A stretch of DNA of 7,744 nucleotides from Oscillospiraceae bacterium (GTDB lineage Bacteria; Bacillota; Clostridia; Christensenellales; Aristaeellaceae), in contig JAISBH010000012.1 in NCBI GenBank assembly GCA_031266295.1, forward strand, positions 1 through 7,744. Direction: 5' to 3'. Position 1 is the first letter of the stretch. Every line of letters begins with the position of its first letter. The translations under genes were made by a program, and so were the position numbers. This document shows positions 5,713 through 7,744 of the stretch, one piece after another. A model generated the notes under the pieces. That model was not told the origin of the DNA. It did not search any database and saw only the letters and a list, made by a program, of their open reading frames with translations.

Positions 5713-5737
5713 TTCCCCGGGGGAGGGGAGATCGGGG
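5707..5737 (+). other. Canonical G-quadruplex motif
   Basis: Four runs of at least four G's are separated by short loops: 5707-5712, loop of 6, 5719-5723, loop of 1, 5725-5728, loop of 5, 5734-5737. Further G3 runs follow at 5746-5748 and 5752-5754. The first loop contains CCCC, which could instead pair with the adjacent G run. On the ligase transcript this is the C-rich side, so a fold would be in DNA or in a rightward RNA. Confidence 0.45.
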
Positions 5738-5790
5738 AGGAGGTCGGGAGAGGGATCGCAATTGAGCTTAGCGAGAGCGCGCAGCGCACC

Positions 5791-7464
5791 TCACGAAGGC
5801 GCGGATGCACCGCGCGCCTCCTCCCGTAACTCAACACGCCTTATCTTCCCACTGATGGTCTTGGGCAGTTCATCAACAAACTCAATGATCCGAGGATACT
5901 TGTACGGTGCGGTCACGTTCTTGACGTGCTCCTGCAGTTCCTTCTTAAGCGCGTCGGAGGGAGTATAGCCGGGTTTCAGGCGAACGGTGGCCTTGACTAC
6001 CTGCCCTCGCAGCGGATCGGGTGCGCCGGTTATCGCTGACTCAAGCACCGCTGGATGCTCGGCCAGCGCGGATTCTACCTCAAACGGGCCTATACGATAC
6101 CCTGACGACTTGATCACATCATCCTTGCGGCTGATATACCAATAATAACCCCACTCGTCCTTCCACGCCAGATCGCCTGTGTGGTAAACGCCATCCGCCC
6201 AGACGGATCGCGTCATATCTTCGTCATTGTCGTAACCCACGAACATGCCCATCGGCGCGCCGTGATGCGTGCGTATCACTATCTCTCCTGGCACGCCCGG
6301 CTGGCATGATTCGCCGTCGTCGTTTATCAGATCAACATCGAACAGCGGCGAAGGCTTGCCCATGCTTCCAGGATTAGGCTTGATCCACGGGAATGTCGCC
6401 AGCAACACAACCATTTCAGTCTGTCCGAACGCCTCCCTCATTTGAAGCCCTGTGCGCTTGAGGAACTCCTCATACATGTCCGGACTGAGCGGTTCGCCCG
6501 CGACGGAGCAATGCTTAAGAGAGGAAAAGTTGTATTTGGCAAAATCCTCCTGCAGCAGAAAACGATACATGGTCGGTGGCGCGCAGAAAGTCGTTATCTG
6601 GTATTTACCGATCATCTCCAGTATCTCTGTGGGCACGAACCTGTCGAAATCATACGCGAACACGGCGGAGCCTGCCAGCCATTGCCCATACAGTTTCCCC
6701 CAAACCGACTTAGCCCAGCCCGTTTCACTGATGGTAAGGTGCAGCCCTCCGTCGATATCCTGCTGCCAGTACACGGCGGTTATGATATGCGCTAGAGGGT
6801 ACCAATGGTTGTGTACAACCATCTTGGGCATACCGGTCGTGCCAGACGTGAAGTACAGCAGCAGCGGATCATCGTCACATGGAATCATCCCGTCTGGCGT
6901 ATACACGTCTGACGCGGCGTCCATCAGCGACTCGTAAGACTGCCAATTACCGCGCGGCTTACGAATAATTATGCGTACTGCCAATTGCGGTATTTTAGTC
7001 AGCGCCTCGTCCACGTGATCCGCAACGCTACCCTCGCTGGTGCAGACTACAGCTGTAATGTGAGCGTGCTGCACCCTGTACACGACGTCTTTCTTTGTCA
7101 GCAGATGCGTCGCCGGAACCCCTATCGCGCCCAGTTTGTGCAACCCCATTAGTACTGGCCAGAATTCGTGATGCCGCTTGAGTATCAGCAGTACACGATC
7201 ACCGCGCCTAACCCCCTGCGTGCGCAGCATGTTCGCTGCCTTGCTGGACAGCCTGGACATCTCGCCGAAGGTTACCCGCTTCTCATCACCCGCCGTGTTG
7301 CACCACAGCAGCGCTAGCCTGTCAGGCTCATCGCGGCCCAAGCGATCTACGACGTCGAACGCGAAGTTGAACCCTTCCGGTTTCTTTATTCTGAAATTCT
7401 TATAAAAATCCTCGTAATTGAGGAAATCGCCCTGTACGTCCAAATACTCGCGGTATAGCGCCAT
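5791..7464 (-). CDS. AMP-forming acyl-CoA synthetase, medium-chain (MACS/MbcS-like) type
   Basis: 557 residues from ATG at 7464. A TTG two codons upstream (7470) is in frame but only one base from the AGGAGG, while the ATG has a 7-base spacer, so the ATG is the start. ANL-superfamily motifs in order: P-loop FTSGTTGMPK (205-214), AGEP (322-325), FGQTE (346-350), YHTGDLA with Asp431, hinge SRKDD (445-449), KSSGYRIGP from 452, and the C-terminal catalytic lysine Lys540 in KTISGKIRR. All are intact. The enzyme activates a carboxylate with ATP to an acyl-AMP and then makes the acyl-CoA, in the cytosol. The segment ETGWAKSVWGKLYGQWLAG points to the medium-chain or branched-chain group rather than true acetyl-CoA synthetase; the real substrate cannot be read from sequence. 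In clostridial ANL enzymes the lysine is often acetylation-controlled, which is only a possibility here. Confidence 0.92.
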   Translation of the reverse strand: MALYREYLDVQGDFLNYEDFYKNFRIKKPEGFNFAFDVVDRLGRDEPDRLALLWCNTAGDEKRVTFGEMSRLSSKAANMLRTQGVRRGDRVLLILKRHHEFWPVLMGLHKLGAIGVPATHLLTKKDVVYRVQHAHITAVVCTSEGSVADHVDEALTKIPQLAVRIIIRKPRGNWQSYESLMDAASDVYTPDGMIPCDDDPLLLYFTSGTTGMPKMVVHNHWYPLAHIITAVYWQQDIDGGLHLTISETGWAKSVWGKLYGQWLAGSAVFAYDFDRFVPTEILEMIGKYQITTFCAPPTMYRFLLQEDFAKYNFSSLKHCSVAGEPLSPDMYEEFLKRTGLQMREAFGQTEMVVLLATFPWIKPNPGSMGKPSPLFDVDLINDDGESCQPGVPGEIVIRTHHGAPMGMFVGYDNDEDMTRSVWADGVYHTGDLAWKDEWGYYWYISRKDDVIKSSGYRIGPFEVESALAEHPAVLESAITGAPDPLRGQVVKATVRLKPGYTPSDALKKELQEHVKNVTAPYKYPRIIEFVDELPKTISGKIRRVELREEARGASAPS

Positions 7465-7470
7465 ATCCAA

Positions 7471-7477
7471 TCCTCCT
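7471..7477 (-). promoter_or_regulatory. Shine-Dalgarno of the acyl-CoA ligase, overlapping the upstream stop
   Basis: The minus strand reads TAAGGAGG: the TAA stop of the cupin gene (7479 to 7477) runs into AGGAGG, 7 bases before ATG 7464. A ribosome ending the first gene would sit on the second gene's binding site, favouring coupled translation. Confidence 0.8.
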
Positions 7478-7744
7478 TATTTCATCACGACGGCAAGGAA
7501 CTGGCAGTCGTCCTCCGGCGCGTACATAACGTGCGGCAGGTTGGAGTCATAGTAAACCGAATCGCCCACGCGCAGCCATATGTCGTTGCCTCCCAGGTTC
7601 AGCCGCATCGATCCGGTCAGGATATAGTCGAATTCCTGACCGTCGTGGGCGTGCGCCTGCTTGGCCGCCTCCGGCTTGTCCTTCTCGACGGTTACGAGGA
7701 AGGGCTCGGCCTTCTTGTCCCGGAAGTTGTATGCCAGGTGGTGG
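7477..7744 (-). CDS. C-terminal cupin domain of a probable HTH-cupin transcriptional regulator (5' end outside window)
   Basis: The minus-strand frame is open from the window edge to TAA 7479-7477 and gives 88 residues (from HHLAYNFRDKK to FLAVVMK). It contains both cupin motifs: HAHDGQEFDYILTG (fragment residues 31-44; His31, His33 and Glu37 as likely metal ligands) and GDSVYYDSNLPHVMYAP (from 60, with His71 as the fourth ligand). This half is typical of XRE-family regulators with an N-terminal helix-turn-helix and a C-terminal cupin sensor. The DNA-binding half is outside the window, so the regulator role is inference; a stand-alone cupin is the alternative. It is the first gene of an operon with the acyl-CoA ligase, 12 bases away, and in comparable clostridial pairs probably controls it in response to a small ligand. 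Confidence 0.8.
   Translation of the reverse strand, partial: HHLAYNFRDKKAEPFLVTVEKDKPEAAKQAHAHDGQEFDYILTGSMRLNLGGNDIWLRVGDSVYYDSNLPHVMYAPEDDCQFLAVVMK

Larger units (their letters stand above)
5256..5790. other. Long gene-free, hairpin-rich intergenic region
   Basis: No open frame here has a ribosome binding site with protein-like composition. Instead there is a run of short inverted repeats (listed separately): 5307-5336, 5338-5355, 5372-5434, 5472-5481, 5485-5501, 5510-5526, 5538-5552, 5573-5592 and a REP-like element near 5673-5712, followed by a G-rich, purine-rich stretch to about 5757. Between 5596 and 5665 I see only the 11-base palindrome GATAGTCTATC (5601-5611). The region separates the end of the acyl-CoA ligase gene from the htrA promoter, both on the minus strand, so it may carry the ligase mRNA's 3' end. 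Confidence 0.7.

Noticed and set aside
5256..5790. CRISPR array or tRNA in the repeat-rich gap
   Set aside because: The palindromes differ from each other and have no regular spacing, and no cloverleaf with T-loop and acceptor stem could be traced.
7465..7470. TTG start for the acyl-CoA ligase
   Set aside because: It would leave only one base between AGGAGG and the start; ATG 7464 has a 7-base spacer.

Overview
The window reads as ordinary chromosome of a G+C-rich member of the Bacillota, most likely class Clostridia and probably an anaerobic, host-associated lineage. Grounds: strong AGGAGG-type Shine-Dalgarno sequences, a membrane-anchored HtrA protease of Gram-positive type, an orphan UROD-family protein, a RecB-nuclease/Rad3-helicase fusion and a cupin-regulator/acyl-CoA ligase pair. 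This placement rests on gene content and is not proven; no rRNA or other marker gene is present.

Layout. (1) 2-295, + strand: the 3' end of a gene that begins outside the window, probably a glycoside-hydrolase-like protein. (2) 296-378: short gap with a candidate promoter, a 24-codon ORF and the Shine-Dalgarno that appears to set the helicase start at a CTG codon (379). (3) 379-2739, +: an iron-sulfur Rad3/XPD/DinG-type DNA helicase with an N-terminal PD-(D/E)XK (RecB/Cas4-like) nuclease domain. (4) 2739-3770, +: a UROD-superfamily protein whose start overlaps the helicase stop by one base (TAATG). (5) 3771-3909: convergent gap with two hairpins, the larger having perfect 13-bp arms; this is the likely terminator region. 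(6) 3910-5115, -: HtrA/DegP-like serine protease with one PDZ domain, a good RBS, a leader hairpin and an extended -10 promoter. (7) 5116-5790: a 675-base gap without a convincing gene, but densely filled with inverted repeats, hairpins, a REP-like palindromic element and a G-quadruplex motif. (8) 5791-7464, -: AMP-forming acyl-CoA ligase of the medium-chain (MACS) type. (9) 7477-7744, -: the cupin end of a regulator-like protein, 12 bases upstream of the ligase with its stop inside the ligase's Shine-Dalgarno, so the two form an operon.

How the genes fit together. The helicase and UROD genes are translationally linked but have no obvious shared function. HtrA is a stand-alone envelope quality-control gene. 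The cupin protein probably senses a small ligand and controls the ligase. I see no CRISPR array, transposase, integrase or phage gene. The least explained parts are the structured intergenic region 5239-5757 and the helicase start region.
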